Below, one piece after another: positions 1-9,280 of a stretch of 64,000 nucleotides of DNA. The position numbers were made by a program, and so were the translations under genes. Within the stretch, counting starts at the first letter, position 1. Every line of letters begins with the position of its first letter. The DNA is from Yoonia maricola (GTDB taxonomy: Bacteria > Pseudomonadota > Alphaproteobacteria > Rhodobacterales > Rhodobacteraceae): the NCBI RefSeq assembly GCF_002797915.1, contig NZ_PGTY01000003.1, forward strand, positions 372,001 to 436,000, read 5' to 3'. Below the pieces are notes generated by a model. It did not search any database. It saw nothing but the letters and a program-made list of their open reading frames with translations, and was not told the origin of the DNA.

Positions 1-2
1 CG

Positions 3-482
3 GTCATGATTGGTGCGGGCGCAATGTACGCGCAGCAAGGCGACGAAGGCCCTGCCATCGGCCCTGAAACCAACCTGCCCCTGCCGCGCTATGTCTCGCT
101 GCGCGCGAGTGAGGCGAACGTCCGTCGTGGCCCATCCTTGTCTCATCGGATCGATTGGGTCTTTCAACGCCAAAGTATGCCACTGCAAGTGATCGCTGAA
201 TACGGCCATTGGCGGCGGGTCATCGACCGCGATGGGCAAGGTGGCTGGGTGCATTACCGCATGCTCTCTGGCGCGCGCACAGTTGTGATTGAAGAACCAG
301 AAACCGTTCTGCGCAGCCGCCCCGAACCGGGCGCACTCGAAAATGCAATGTTGGAGCCGGGCGTCGTTGCCCGGCTGGGTGATTGCAATCCCGAATGGTG
401 CCAACTGACTGCGGGCGGCTACAAAGGTTGGGCGCTTAAAACCGCGTTATGGGGCGTATCGAACGCCGAAATCCGCGACTAG
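3..482 (+). CDS. SH3 domain-containing periplasmic protein, 5' end outside window
   Basis: The frame is open to the window edge, and the first visible residues (MIGAGAMYAQQ) look like the end of a signal peptide with an A-x-A type cleavage site. The true start is therefore probably upstream. The rest holds a bacterial SH3-like fold: residues 30-85 carry the LRASEANVRRGPS and GHWRRVIDRDGQGGWVHYRML signature of bacterial SH3 (SH3b/DUF1058) proteins, and a second degenerate SH3-like half follows at about 90-150 (VLRSRPEPGA, WCQLTAGGYKGWA). Such exported proteins are thought to bind peptidoglycan or stem peptides; the exact ligand is unknown. Its stop overlaps by 4 nt the stop of the convergent peptidase gene. 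Confidence 0.75.
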   Translation, partial: VMIGAGAMYAQQGDEGPAIGPETNLPLPRYVSLRASEANVRRGPSLSHRIDWVFQRQSMPLQVIAEYGHWRRVIDRDGQGGWVHYRMLSGARTVVIEEPETVLRSRPEPGALENAMLEPGVVARLGDCNPEWCQLTAGGYKGWALKTALWGVSNAEIRD

Positions 483-2506
483 GCGGCCTTGTCCAAACCG
501 CGCCCCTTCAGCAGCGCTTCGACACCCGGTAAACGACCACGAAAAGCAGTATAGAGGTCCGCTGCATCAACGGATCCACCAGATGAAAGAACGGTTTCTT
601 CCAACCGTTTGGCTGTGTCCGCATCAAAGGGATTTCCAGCCTCTTCAAAGGCGGCAAATGCGTCTGCATCCATGACCTCGGACCACATATAGCTGTAGTA
701 TCCGCTGGAATACCCGTCCCCCGCAAAGACATGCGCGAAATGCGGTGTTGCATGGCGCATACGAATGGCGTGTGGCATCCCGATCTCTTCAAGGATTTCC
801 GCTTGCCGTTGCATTGGATCGGACGGGGCCGGGCCATCATGAAAACCTAGGTCAACGAGGGCTGAGGCGACATATTCGACGGTCTGAAACCCCATGTCAT
901 AAGTCGCGGCGCCCAGCATCCGTTGCAACAAATCCTCTGGCATCGGCTCGCCCGTTTCGGCATGCGTCGCAAACTCTGCCAGCACTTCCGGCACCTCAAG
1001 CCAGTGCTCATAAAGCTGGCTTGGCAGTTCAACAAAATCACGGGCAACGGAGGTGCCTGAAATGCTTTCGTAAGTCACATCAGACAGCATTTGATGCAGG
1101 GCATGACCAAACTCATGAAACAACGTGCGCGCATCATCATAGGACAAAAGCGCAGGTTTCCCCGCCTCGGGTTTTGCGAAATTGCAAACGTTCACCACAT
1201 GCGGACGAATATCGCCGCTCAATCGCTGTTGCGATCGCATGGCAGAGCACCAAGCACCCGACCGTTTGGACCCGCGCGCAAAATAGTCACCCATAAACAC
1301 CGCCACATGCACGCCATCGCGGGTGACATCCCACAGGCGCACATCAGGGTGATAGGCCGGTCCTTCGATGGCCGCGAACTCAAGCCCAAACAAGCGGTTG
1401 GCGCAGGCAAAGGCGGCCTCGATCATACGGTCCAGTTGTAGGTATGGCTTTAGCTCTGCCTCATCGAGATCATGCAACTCCTTGCGTCGCTTTTCCGCAT
1501 AGAAACGCCAATCCCACGGCTCCAAAGGGCCATCAAATCCTTCGGCATGCAGCATACGTTCGAGGACGGCAGCATCATTCTCGGCCGCAGCCTTCGCAGG
1601 CTTCCACACTTTCATAAGAAGATCTCGCACCGCACTCGGTGCGCCGGCCATTTCGGTTTCAAGCTTGAAGTCCGCAAAAGTGTCGTAGCCCAGCAGATTG
1701 GCACGTTCTTCACGCAGTTTTAGGGTCTCGGCCGCAATGCCGCGGTTATCAGTCGCGCCGCCATTGGCACCACGCGCACCCCAGGCTTCATAGGCTTTCT
1801 TGCGCAAATCGCGCCGCTCTGAAAACTGCAAAAACGGTACGATCAGGGACCGGGACAAGGTGACAACCGGACCGTCCGCCTCTTTCTCTTCACCAGCGGC
1901 CTTGGCTGTCGCCACCACGAAATCAGGCAAGCCTATCAGATCATCCTTATCCAGTTTCATGAACCATTCCCGTTCATCGGCCAGCAGATTTTGCGTAAAC
2001 TCCGTGCCCAGAACCGACAGCCGCGATTTCACGGCGCGTAAATCCTCTGCCGCTTTCCCTTCCAGCTGCGCACCGGAACGGACAAAGCCGCGGCGCGTCA
2101 GCATCAACACGCGCTGTTGCTCGTCCGTAAGATCCAATTGATCACGCTTTTCCCAAACCGCCTCGACCCGTGCGAACAGCGCCTTGTTCTCAGATACCTC
2201 AGAGCCATAGGCGCTCAACAGCGGCGCAAAATCGCGCTGCAATGCTTCGCGCTTAGGGTTACTGTCAGCACCTGCAACGTTATAAAAAGCGCCTAGCACG
2301 CGGCCCAACGTCTCATCCGCACGCTCTAAGGCTTCAATCGTATTTACGAAATCCGGCGCATCAGGGTTGTCGGCAATAGCGGCAATATTCACCCGTGATT
2401 CCACCAATGCAGCATCAACCGCAGGGGCAAAATCATCATCCGAGATCAAATCAAAGGGCGGCAACCCAAAGGGTGTGGTCCAGTCAGCAAGCAGCGGGTT
2501 TGTCAT
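479..2506 (-). CDS. M3 family zinc oligopeptidase (oligopeptidase A / peptidyl-dipeptidase type)
   Basis: A 675-residue cytoplasmic metallopeptidase of the thimet-oligopeptidase (M3A) family, which degrades short peptides released by proteases or imported from outside. The zinc-binding HEFGH motif is at residues 464-468, in the family context FHEFGHALHQ, with the downstream catalytic-domain helix near EHWLEVPEVL. No signal peptide is visible; the N-terminus (MTNPLLADWTTPFGLPPF) matches the usual start of Dcp/OpdA-type proteins and the length is normal. A purine-rich stretch (AAAGGAGACTTGCC on the coding strand) precedes the ATG. Whether it acts as a dipeptidyl carboxypeptidase (Dcp) or as oligopeptidase A (PrlC) cannot be decided from sequence alone, so no symbol is given. 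Confidence 0.9.
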   Translation of the reverse strand: MTNPLLADWTTPFGLPPFDLISDDDFAPAVDAALVESRVNIAAIADNPDAPDFVNTIEALERADETLGRVLGAFYNVAGADSNPKREALQRDFAPLLSAYGSEVSENKALFARVEAVWEKRDQLDLTDEQQRVLMLTRRGFVRSGAQLEGKAAEDLRAVKSRLSVLGTEFTQNLLADEREWFMKLDKDDLIGLPDFVVATAKAAGEEKEADGPVVTLSRSLIVPFLQFSERRDLRKKAYEAWGARGANGGATDNRGIAAETLKLREERANLLGYDTFADFKLETEMAGAPSAVRDLLMKVWKPAKAAAENDAAVLERMLHAEGFDGPLEPWDWRFYAEKRRKELHDLDEAELKPYLQLDRMIEAAFACANRLFGLEFAAIEGPAYHPDVRLWDVTRDGVHVAVFMGDYFARGSKRSGAWCSAMRSQQRLSGDIRPHVVNVCNFAKPEAGKPALLSYDDARTLFHEFGHALHQMLSDVTYESISGTSVARDFVELPSQLYEHWLEVPEVLAEFATHAETGEPMPEDLLQRMLGAATYDMGFQTVEYVASALVDLGFHDGPAPSDPMQRQAEILEEIGMPHAIRMRHATPHFAHVFAGDGYSSGYYSYMWSEVMDADAFAAFEEAGNPFDADTAKRLEETVLSSGGSVDAADLYTAFRGRLPGVEALLKGRGLDKAA

Positions 2507-2559
2507 GGCAAGTCTCCTTTGAGGGATAGGTAGTGTATGATGGCGGAAACACCAGAGGC

Positions 2560-3606
2560 CTAGCGCAAGCCCTTGCCCTTGCAGACCTTACAACTCCCAT
2601 CCGATTTTACAGCAATCGTACGCGTTTGGGCATAAAGCGCGTCATAGATCAGCAAACGCCCGCCGAGGCTTTCGCCCGCACCGGTGATCAGCTTCACCGC
2701 TTCCACCGCCATCATCGCCCCAATCACGCCAGGCAAGGGTCCGATAACGCCGGCTTCGGCGCAGCTGGGGACCAAGGCAGGATCAGGTGCCTGCGGGAAG
2801 ACACAAGCGTAGCAAGGTGTGCCTTTGGCCGGATCGTAAACACTGATCTGCCCTTCCCACTGGGTGAGAGCCGCGGCAATCAACGGCTTTTCCGCCGCGA
2901 CCGCTTGTGCGTTCACCAGATAGCGGGTTTCGAAATTATCACTGCCATCAAGGATCAGATCGTAATCAGCAAAAAGATCCGCCGCGATGTCCGCTTCAAG
3001 TCTGCGTGCATAGGGGCGCACCGTGACAAAGGGGTTCTGGGCCTTCATCGCCTCGGCCGCGGAATGGACCTTGGGCATCCCGATGTTACGATCAAGGTGG
3101 ATCACTTGACGTTGCAGGTTCGCATTCTCGACCACATCGTCATCAACGACACCGATTGTGCCAACGCCTGCAGCGGCCAGATACTCCAACGCAGGCGCAC
3201 CCAAGCCCCCTGCCCCGACAACCAAGACGTTCGCATCGCGCAGTGCCTTCTGGCCCGGACCACCAACCTCGCGCAGGATGATATGGCGGGCGTAGCGGTC
3301 AAGCTCGGTCGGGGAAAAGCTCTCGGATTTGACAGGCGGCGTTTGCGGTTGTCTGACCCGCGCTTTCAGCACGCCCAAAAACTTGCGGTAAAGCCACACC
3401 AGAACACCAAATCCAAAGAAAATCGCCCAAAGCCGCGCATCCCCGCCTGTTGCCATGCGTAAAGGATGACCATTGGGCAAGATCACATGAATCATCATAA
3501 CGCCAACCAAAAGTATCGCCATCATGTTCCAGCGCACTGCATAGGGTGCTTTCATCAGCCACCCAATCACCCAAAGGGTGATGGCCATGGTGCCCACCAT
3601 AATCAT
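2560..3606 (-). CDS. moeB: Membrane-anchored molybdopterin-synthase adenylyltransferase (MoeB/ThiF/HesA family)
   Basis: The C-terminal 250 residues are a ThiF/MoeB adenylyltransferase: nucleotide-binding VVGAGGLGAPALEYLAAAG, the ILDGSDNFETRYLVN segment, and two zinc-binding CxxC pairs (CYAC and CKVC). It should adenylate the C-terminal Gly of the sulfur carrier MoaD, or ThiS if it serves thiamine synthesis. Unlike E. coli MoeB, about 90 N-terminal residues form three hydrophobic segments (ITLWVIGWLMKA, ILLVGVMMIHVIL, WAIFFGFGVLVWLY), so the enzyme is probably anchored at the inner membrane with the catalytic domain in the cytoplasm. I chose the ATG at 3606 (348 residues). The frame extends upstream only to a TTG at 3702 that would add a polar leader before the first membrane helix. 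Confidence 0.85.
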   Translation of the reverse strand: MIMVGTMAITLWVIGWLMKAPYAVRWNMMAILLVGVMMIHVILPNGHPLRMATGGDARLWAIFFGFGVLVWLYRKFLGVLKARVRQPQTPPVKSESFSPTELDRYARHIILREVGGPGQKALRDANVLVVGAGGLGAPALEYLAAAGVGTIGVVDDDVVENANLQRQVIHLDRNIGMPKVHSAAEAMKAQNPFVTVRPYARRLEADIAADLFADYDLILDGSDNFETRYLVNAQAVAAEKPLIAAALTQWEGQISVYDPAKGTPCYACVFPQAPDPALVPSCAEAGVIGPLPGVIGAMMAVEAVKLITGAGESLGGRLLIYDALYAQTRTIAVKSDGSCKVCKGKGLR

Positions 3607-3929
3607 TGGCTGATCGCCCCAAGTGTGGCCCGCCCCAACGGGGTGCTTTGTTGGATCTGATGATAAGTAACGCCCCTTCGCGTCATACTGAACATAACTC
3701 AAACTTCTTTCTGTGACAGGGCGTGGCTGCTTTGTTCACTATATATCTACGTCACCCATCCCTGATGAAAAGGCCAATACGGTTATTCATTGCCCCGCCC
3801 ATGTCAAACGACGACCTCCAATGCTTATTAGCCAGCTTTATTGTGCAATCAAAAGAGTTGCATCAAACTGTGACGGGTCTACTCAGGCACGGCATTAATA
3901 GAATGAACAACATGGACAGGGTTACAGAA
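3607..3929. other. Divergent intergenic region between moeB and dut
   Basis: About 320 bases with no supported gene. It must hold promoters for both divergent genes. It is A+T-richer than its flanks and includes a TATATATC stretch near 3739-3746. The frame of dut stays open through most of it (ATG at 3723), but the encoded 60-70 residues resemble no Dut N-terminus and contain no recognisable domain. I found no convincing hairpin or repeat. Confidence 0.4.
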
Positions 3930-4373
3930 ATGATCTTGAAATTCTTGCGTTTGCCGAAAAATGATCTGCCCCTGCCCGCATATGAAACACCTGGTGCTGC
4001 CGGCATGGATCTGCGGGCCTGCCTTCCAGAAGGGCCAATGATCATTGCACCCGGCACGACCGTCGCGGTGCCCACTGGTTTTCAGATTGAACTCCCCGCA
4101 GACACGGAACTGCAGATAAGACCGCGATCCGGGTTGGCAACGCGTGCGTCAATTCTGGTGCCAAACAGCCCGGGAACCGTTGATTGCGACTATAGAGGCG
4201 AAGTGAAAATCGCTTTGTTGAACTACGGCCATGATCCATTCACGGTGTCGCATGGTGAACGGATTGCGCAAGCAGTCATTGCACCCGTTCTCCGCCCCAA
4301 GGTCATCGAAGTGACTGCGCTGACCGAAACCGACCGCGGCGCTGGCGGCTTTGGGTCAACGGGTTTGGACTAA
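3930..4373 (+). CDS. dut: Deoxyuridine 5'-triphosphate nucleotidohydrolase (dUTPase)
   Basis: Homotrimeric dUTPase that hydrolyses dUTP to dUMP and pyrophosphate, preventing uracil incorporation and feeding thymidylate synthesis. All five family motifs are present: AGMDLRA (motif 1), RPRSGLA (motif 2, with the catalytic-site Ser/Arg), GTVDCDYRGE (motif 3), ERIAQAVI (motif 4) and the glycine-rich tail RGAGGFGSTG (motif 5). Starting at the ATG at 3930 gives 147 residues, the usual size, with AGGG 8-9 nt upstream. ATGs at 3903 and 3912 would add nine or six residues with no better ribosome binding site. dut often neighbours coaBC; here the two are separated by the 6.5-kb MoxR island. Confidence 0.93.
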   Translation: MILKFLRLPKNDLPLPAYETPGAAGMDLRACLPEGPMIIAPGTTVAVPTGFQIELPADTELQIRPRSGLATRASILVPNSPGTVDCDYRGEVKIALLNYGHDPFTVSHGERIAQAVIAPVLRPKVIEVTALTETDRGAGGFGSTGLD

Positions 4374-4409
4374 ACGCGTCGTTTTCGTCCTACGTTTTGT
4401 GGACAATCA

Positions 4410-7400
4410 CTAAAGCAGCCCAAATGTGACGGTTGCCAGATCGAAGTCACAAATGATGACACGTTGATGGTCGTCAATCAAAGCCAGCCTGCGGTTGCCG
4501 CTATGATTGGATGACATGGCGCATGTCGCGCCCTCCAGTATGGCAAAGGGCTGCTTTTTCTGTTGCCACATCACGAAACGCGGCGCGCCTGAGGCGTCGC
4601 TGTTGATCACGCAGGCACCCTCTTCCGGTACGCCGATCACCTGCGCAAAATCTGTGAGGGTGTCAAAAAATGCAGCATTGTTGGACATCACTTCTTGTTC
4701 TTCCGCAAAGTCATAAGGAACCAACCGCAGCGCCCGGCCCTTTGGTTGCCATTGCGGCGAAATCGCCTGTGTTGCAGGCCAGAATTGGTTTGCCGCGGTC
4801 CATAGATGCCGTGTCTGATACACCAGTCGCGCCTCCTCACCTGCAGGATCAACGATGCTGACGTTCAGGTTCTCATTCGTAAAGCTCAACCACCAGGTTT
4901 CGATCAGGCCGGGTGCGCCGCCATTGACACGCTGCGACACCCATTGGACCCTGTTTTTGCCTACGTGAAACCCAAGAACAACAATGGGAACGGTCTGCGT
5001 GATTGACCACAGGAAATCAAAGCGTGGCACATCATCCAAAAGGACAGATACATCAAACGCACCAATTGCCTGTGGCGTCTGAACCACCCATGCCGCTGCA
5101 CTCATATTCTGATGCCAGGCAACCAGCGCGATGCGTCCCAATGCGCGGTAAGAGTGGAGCGCCGTATCCAAGAGTGTAAGCTGTTTTTCAGCACCATCCG
5201 CTTGTATCAGAATCACCAGTCTACCCGGCCCAATCGGGACGATCCCCACCAATCCAGTCATCTGATCGGTCCAACGACGTTTGCCGTTTGCATCCAGAAG
5301 CGTCAACTCACCGGTCTTTGCGCCAACCAGCGTGTGACCATTGCCAACACATGCGATCATGGTCCAGTGCGGCTGCACCGTCAGCGCGGCAGAGGGCAGT
5401 GCGAAACTGCGCCTTTGCGGTGTTGTTTTAGGTTTTGACCGTACGACTTGACGCAAATCCTCGGCCAGCACGGTGACGTTCATTTCCTTTGCAGCCCGCC
5501 GCAGCTCTGCCAGCGGTGCCGCAGCGGGGTGGTCCGCATCATAGGCAAGCGTCGCGCGAATGACAGCATCGCCAAGCAGCGGCGCGCGCTCTATCCAAAA
5601 CGGATCGGTGCCAGATTGTTTTTTGGGCTTTTGTTCGACAAGCCCCGCAAGCAAGGCCCGTCGTGCCGGGGCGTCTACCGGGTCAGCGCCATGAATCAGG
5701 TCGTGCAGGTAGGTTTCCAGTATTTCTATGCTGTTCTCGGCCGTGCCGATAAAATCATCGTTCAGCGCAACGGGTCGCCAATCAAGCGCGATGGTCGCAG
5801 CAACCAAGACCGGCGCTTCACTCAGAAGGCCAGCCAGAACAGCTTGTTTCGTCACAGCAATATGCAACGTTTTCAAGGCCGGCCTGCCCGCACTCTGCAT
5901 CACCGCGCCGGACAGATCACCCGCCGTAATAAGATCTTTGATCCAATGTCCCCGCACAAAAGCCGCAAACTCCGGATCACTCTTTTCTGAGATATTTGCG
6001 ATGTATTCCATCGCATCATGACGTTTTGCCAAAGCCAAAGCGATCTCTTTCTTACCCGCTAAAAACCAAAGGCGCGCTGTGATATGTCCGGGGCTTTTGC
6101 GTGCCGTCGCCAATTTCGCCGCATCTTCAAAGGCCTTCAGCCTTTCAAGCTCTGACAGTGCTTTGGGGATATCTTTAAGAAGCTCTGAATAGATAAACGC
6201 GGCACGCCGATGATCACCATCAGCCGATAGTTTCTGCGCAAGATCGCGGTACTGTGCGGCCATCTGAATAAAAGACCGATCGTTCAGAATGGACGCGGTC
6301 GGGCGCGCGAGGCCGGACAAATCCATGTCCAACGTCGCGCGTGGTTTGGGTAGTGACGCAGGACCATGGTTGCGCCTGTTGTCCTTGGCAGCCTGCTCTG
6401 CACCAAGCGCCAAAGCACGTTTGAGGGCGCGGTCAATCTCACCGTTTTCAATCATCCGGCTGACTTCATTGATGTGCCGAGAAAGGTCTGCACGTAATTT
6501 GTCGCCCAAGTGGGTGTTCCACAATGCCCATGACTTAAGCCGGTCAAACATACCAGGCCCGCGATACCTTGGTGGGACAGCACTTCGGTTGGTGGCGCGG
6601 GCACTGGTCGCGCGGTTGCTCCCCTTACCGCCGATGACTTGGGAGCCAGTAAATAGCAGCCATAACCCGTACACGATGCAGCATGCGACGAATAGGCCAA
6701 ACAAACCACTTGTTGCCCCAAGGGTGAGCACGCCCAAACTGCCGAAGGCGATGATCATGCCAAGGCAAATCAGCAAAAGGGTGGCTGCCAAACCACGCAA
6801 AGCCCTGCCGCCGCGTCGGACGTAATCCATAACGTCATAGGATTTGGCTGCATCAACCGCATCGCGAATATCCCCGTAAATCGGCTCTGCTTGTTTGATT
6901 TCTTGCAACACAGCGCTTTCGCGTGGCGTCTGAGGCTGCGGTTTTGGCGTGAACGGTGGCACGGTGGCAGGCTTCGGCAATGGCATTGAGCGTAAAAAAC
7001 CCAGCCCTTCGAAGTCCCAGAACACAAGCGGGTCCACCGGCATGGCGGCGTATAAGTCATATGATACCGGCTGCCCATGTCGAACAACATGCAGGCGGTT
7101 CATACCACGATCAGCAGGGACGATGTGGCTCAGATCATAGCTGGCCAGCGTCGTTTGTCCGACCGCCCGCAAAGGCAACACTGGCCCTAAAAGTGCGGGG
7201 TCCAGCGTGACAGGCGCGTCAAAGGCAAAGCAATACAGGTCATTGATTTGGCGCAACATGCCTTTGTGCTGCAAATATGGCAGTAAGGCGTCCGGCTTGT
7301 CACGGGGGACCAAAACCCCGTCATACGGCCGTTTTTCCGCCCACAGCCAGTGGCGCAGCGGGGCTGGCGGGATGACCCGCTCCGGAAGGGGGCTTGGCCT

Positions 7401-7415
7401 TAACTGTCTAACCAT
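4410..7415 (-). CDS. Membrane-anchored helical-repeat and beta-propeller component of a MoxR-vWA ternary system
   Basis: A 1001-residue protein of three visible parts. Residues 1-200 are a soluble N-terminal domain, probably one of the 'bpX' domains of these systems. Residues about 207-256 hold two adjacent hydrophobic helices separated by a short turn (LLLICLGMIIAFGSLGVLTLG and LFGLFVACCIVYGLWLLF). Residues 330-640 are Ala/Leu-rich helices resembling TPR-like repeats (for example AAFIYSELLKDIPKALSELER). Residues about 680-1001 are beta-rich with repeated strand-turn units (HTLVGAKTGELTLLDANGK, RLALIDDHQRVIICDFD), consistent with a beta-propeller. No catalytic motif is seen. It is the last gene of the four-gene operon: its ATG lies inside the end of the vWA-like gene (16-nt overlap), preceded by GGACGG. 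I infer a membrane-docked sensor or scaffold; the function is unknown. Confidence 0.7.
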   Translation of the reverse strand: MVRQLRPSPLPERVIPPAPLRHWLWAEKRPYDGVLVPRDKPDALLPYLQHKGMLRQINDLYCFAFDAPVTLDPALLGPVLPLRAVGQTTLASYDLSHIVPADRGMNRLHVVRHGQPVSYDLYAAMPVDPLVFWDFEGLGFLRSMPLPKPATVPPFTPKPQPQTPRESAVLQEIKQAEPIYGDIRDAVDAAKSYDVMDYVRRGGRALRGLAATLLLICLGMIIAFGSLGVLTLGATSGLFGLFVACCIVYGLWLLFTGSQVIGGKGSNRATSARATNRSAVPPRYRGPGMFDRLKSWALWNTHLGDKLRADLSRHINEVSRMIENGEIDRALKRALALGAEQAAKDNRRNHGPASLPKPRATLDMDLSGLARPTASILNDRSFIQMAAQYRDLAQKLSADGDHRRAAFIYSELLKDIPKALSELERLKAFEDAAKLATARKSPGHITARLWFLAGKKEIALALAKRHDAMEYIANISEKSDPEFAAFVRGHWIKDLITAGDLSGAVMQSAGRPALKTLHIAVTKQAVLAGLLSEAPVLVAATIALDWRPVALNDDFIGTAENSIEILETYLHDLIHGADPVDAPARRALLAGLVEQKPKKQSGTDPFWIERAPLLGDAVIRATLAYDADHPAAAPLAELRRAAKEMNVTVLAEDLRQVVRSKPKTTPQRRSFALPSAALTVQPHWTMIACVGNGHTLVGAKTGELTLLDANGKRRWTDQMTGLVGIVPIGPGRLVILIQADGAEKQLTLLDTALHSYRALGRIALVAWHQNMSAAAWVVQTPQAIGAFDVSVLLDDVPRFDFLWSITQTVPIVVLGFHVGKNRVQWVSQRVNGGAPGLIETWWLSFTNENLNVSIVDPAGEEARLVYQTRHLWTAANQFWPATQAISPQWQPKGRALRLVPYDFAEEQEVMSNNAAFFDTLTDFAQVIGVPEEGACVINSDASGAPRFVMWQQKKQPFAILEGATCAMSSNHSGNRRLALIDDHQRVIICDFDLATVTFGLL

Positions 7416-9280
7416 ACCGTCCGCGCCCTTTCGATCGCATCATTGATCTTCAAAGGCGTTACATTGCGCCACCCCTTTTTGGCGTGGATCGGGACAACAT
7501 ATTCTGGCCGTCCGTTTTCGTCTGTCTGAAGGGCAATGGTCACGCCGGTCATCGCGCAATGCCGTGGCACCTGCGTGCGCGGGCCGTGATATTGCTTTAC
7601 CGCATTCTGCCGTATTTTGCCCTGATGAAACGAAAGTCTGATCAGTTCGGCATGTTCAGCATTCCAGGCAAGCGCTTGTGACGCATTGTCCAGATACAAA
7701 AGCGTCAGACCATCAGGGATGGTTTGATTGAAGGGTTTCCCCAAACCGTAAACTTCGTAGTCCTGCCCATCAAAAGACATCGCCACCACCTTCGTATGCG
7801 GCGCATAAAGGACATGCCGCGGCGCCTTTGTGAGGTGCCTGTCAGCATTGATCAAAGGCGCATGCATCATCAGGTTGTCGCGATTGATGCTGATAACCTC
7901 GATCTTCGGCCGGGCAGATCTTTCGATTTGAACGCGGTAGGTTTCATTGGTCAGCAAAACGCGGTGATCAACGCGTCTGGGGCCGTTCAATCTGCCTTCA
8001 TCGGTGATTTCGAATATGTTACGCGTACCGTCGTTGCGGACGATGGACACTTGCGGTGACACATGCAGATTGCCAACCGGATGCCCGGCAAAGCGCAGAG
8101 GATCAATCGTGACAACACCTCTGGCACGCGCCTTCGGCGCAGTGGAGCCGCGACTAAGATCAACCTCATACAAGGCCGTCTCGCATAGTTGCGGACCTTG
8201 TTTGTTCGGCTTTGACGGGGTGGCGATCATCGCAGACAAGCGCTTCTTCGCATCGACCTGCAGACCAAGCAATACATCATCACCCTTGACCGGGAGCCAG
8301 ATACCCGTCGCGTGCTGTGAAGGAAGCAGCGGTTGCCACAACACGCCTTCATCCGTGTGAATTTGTGCAGCCTGATTGAGCCGGTCAAACAACCAACCGG
8401 TTTGAAACGGCGACGTCGTTAAAACACCGTCATCACCGGCACGTGCGCTACTAGGTCTTTTGGCCCTGACCTCTGGCTTGAAGGGCCGCCGCAGGGCTGT
8501 CACACAGGTGTTATCGTCCTCAAAAGTGATCTCAGCGCGGCCAAGCGTGCGGTTGCGATGTTTAATGGCAATCTCAGCAGTATTGGTCTGCGTTGCACCA
8601 TGATGTGACCTGACGATCATCGCCCCGGCCACATCAGGATGCGCTGCCATATGCGCGGTTTGATGTGAACCGACATACCAGCAATCCAGCCGTCCGCTGA
8701 CATCAAGGCGCGCCAGAACGTCATCGATTTTATCCTGTTCAAGCGGCTTTTGCACAATTTGGCTCAGATAGCGCTGAATGGTTTTACGGCTCAAACCTTC
8801 GCGCCAGCCCCGATCTTGCGAACCAGGCACGATCCAAACCAGATCGGCCTTCATCCGTTCGGCCCTGACCGCCAGATGAAACAGGGCGGCCAGTCCAACA
8901 AGCCGGTTACGTCCCAACATCCAAGGGCCAGAATCTAGGATGACGGCCAAAGTGTTGCGCTTACCTGCGTCCTGAAAATTACGTTTGCGAAACAGCACCT
9001 CGCCTTCAGCGATCCGGCGGACGAAATCGTCCGGGTCCAGTTCGCGTAGTAACCACTCTGTTTCAAGCAGCTGTGACAGCGCACCTTGGTTTTCCAAACC
9101 GTCATATCCAACAAAGTCACCAACAGGCTGGTTGTCAAAGATACCGGCCGTTTCCAATCTGGCTGGTAGCGCGCGCAATACACCGCCAATGACCCGCACC
9201 AAGGGCGCATCCATTTGCGCAAAAAGGGGTCCAAAGGCATCATAGGCTTTCGGCATCCGTGCGATCTTTTTGTCTGTCAT
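7400..9280 (-). CDS. vWA-like and beta-propeller protein of a MoxR ternary system
   Basis: A 626-residue soluble protein. Residues about 108-280 look like a von Willebrand factor A fold: a hydrophobic strand ending in D116 (TLAVILDSGPW), a helix (LVGLAALFHLAVRAERM), then the strand ADLVWIVPGSQD. The metal-site motif DxSxS is degenerate (D116, G118, W120), so a normal MIDAS is unlikely. Residues about 300-610 are strand-rich with repeated turns (VLLGLQVDAKKRLSAMI, IFEITDEGRLNG, VVAMSFDGQDYEVYGLG), consistent with a beta-propeller. The gene overlaps the upstream small gene by 4 nt (ATGA) and the downstream gene by 16 nt, showing translational coupling. MoxR ATPases characteristically partner vWA proteins, so it is the probable partner of the ATPase encoded at 9706-10914. 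Assignment to a numbered bpX family needs a profile search. Confidence 0.68.
   Translation of the reverse strand: MTDKKIARMPKAYDAFGPLFAQMDAPLVRVIGGVLRALPARLETAGIFDNQPVGDFVGYDGLENQGALSQLLETEWLLRELDPDDFVRRIAEGEVLFRKRNFQDAGKRNTLAVILDSGPWMLGRNRLVGLAALFHLAVRAERMKADLVWIVPGSQDRGWREGLSRKTIQRYLSQIVQKPLEQDKIDDVLARLDVSGRLDCWYVGSHQTAHMAAHPDVAGAMIVRSHHGATQTNTAEIAIKHRNRTLGRAEITFEDDNTCVTALRRPFKPEVRAKRPSSARAGDDGVLTTSPFQTGWLFDRLNQAAQIHTDEGVLWQPLLPSQHATGIWLPVKGDDVLLGLQVDAKKRLSAMIATPSKPNKQGPQLCETALYEVDLSRGSTAPKARARGVVTIDPLRFAGHPVGNLHVSPQVSIVRNDGTRNIFEITDEGRLNGPRRVDHRVLLTNETYRVQIERSARPKIEVISINRDNLMMHAPLINADRHLTKAPRHVLYAPHTKVVAMSFDGQDYEVYGLGKPFNQTIPDGLTLLYLDNASQALAWNAEHAELIRLSFHQGKIRQNAVKQYHGPRTQVPRHCAMTGVTIALQTDENGRPEYVVPIHAKKGWRNVTPLKINDAIERARTVWLDS

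Noticed and set aside
2533-3462. Open frame of 309 codons antisense to moeB
   Set aside because: Arg/His-rich low-information product opposite a clear MoeB domain.
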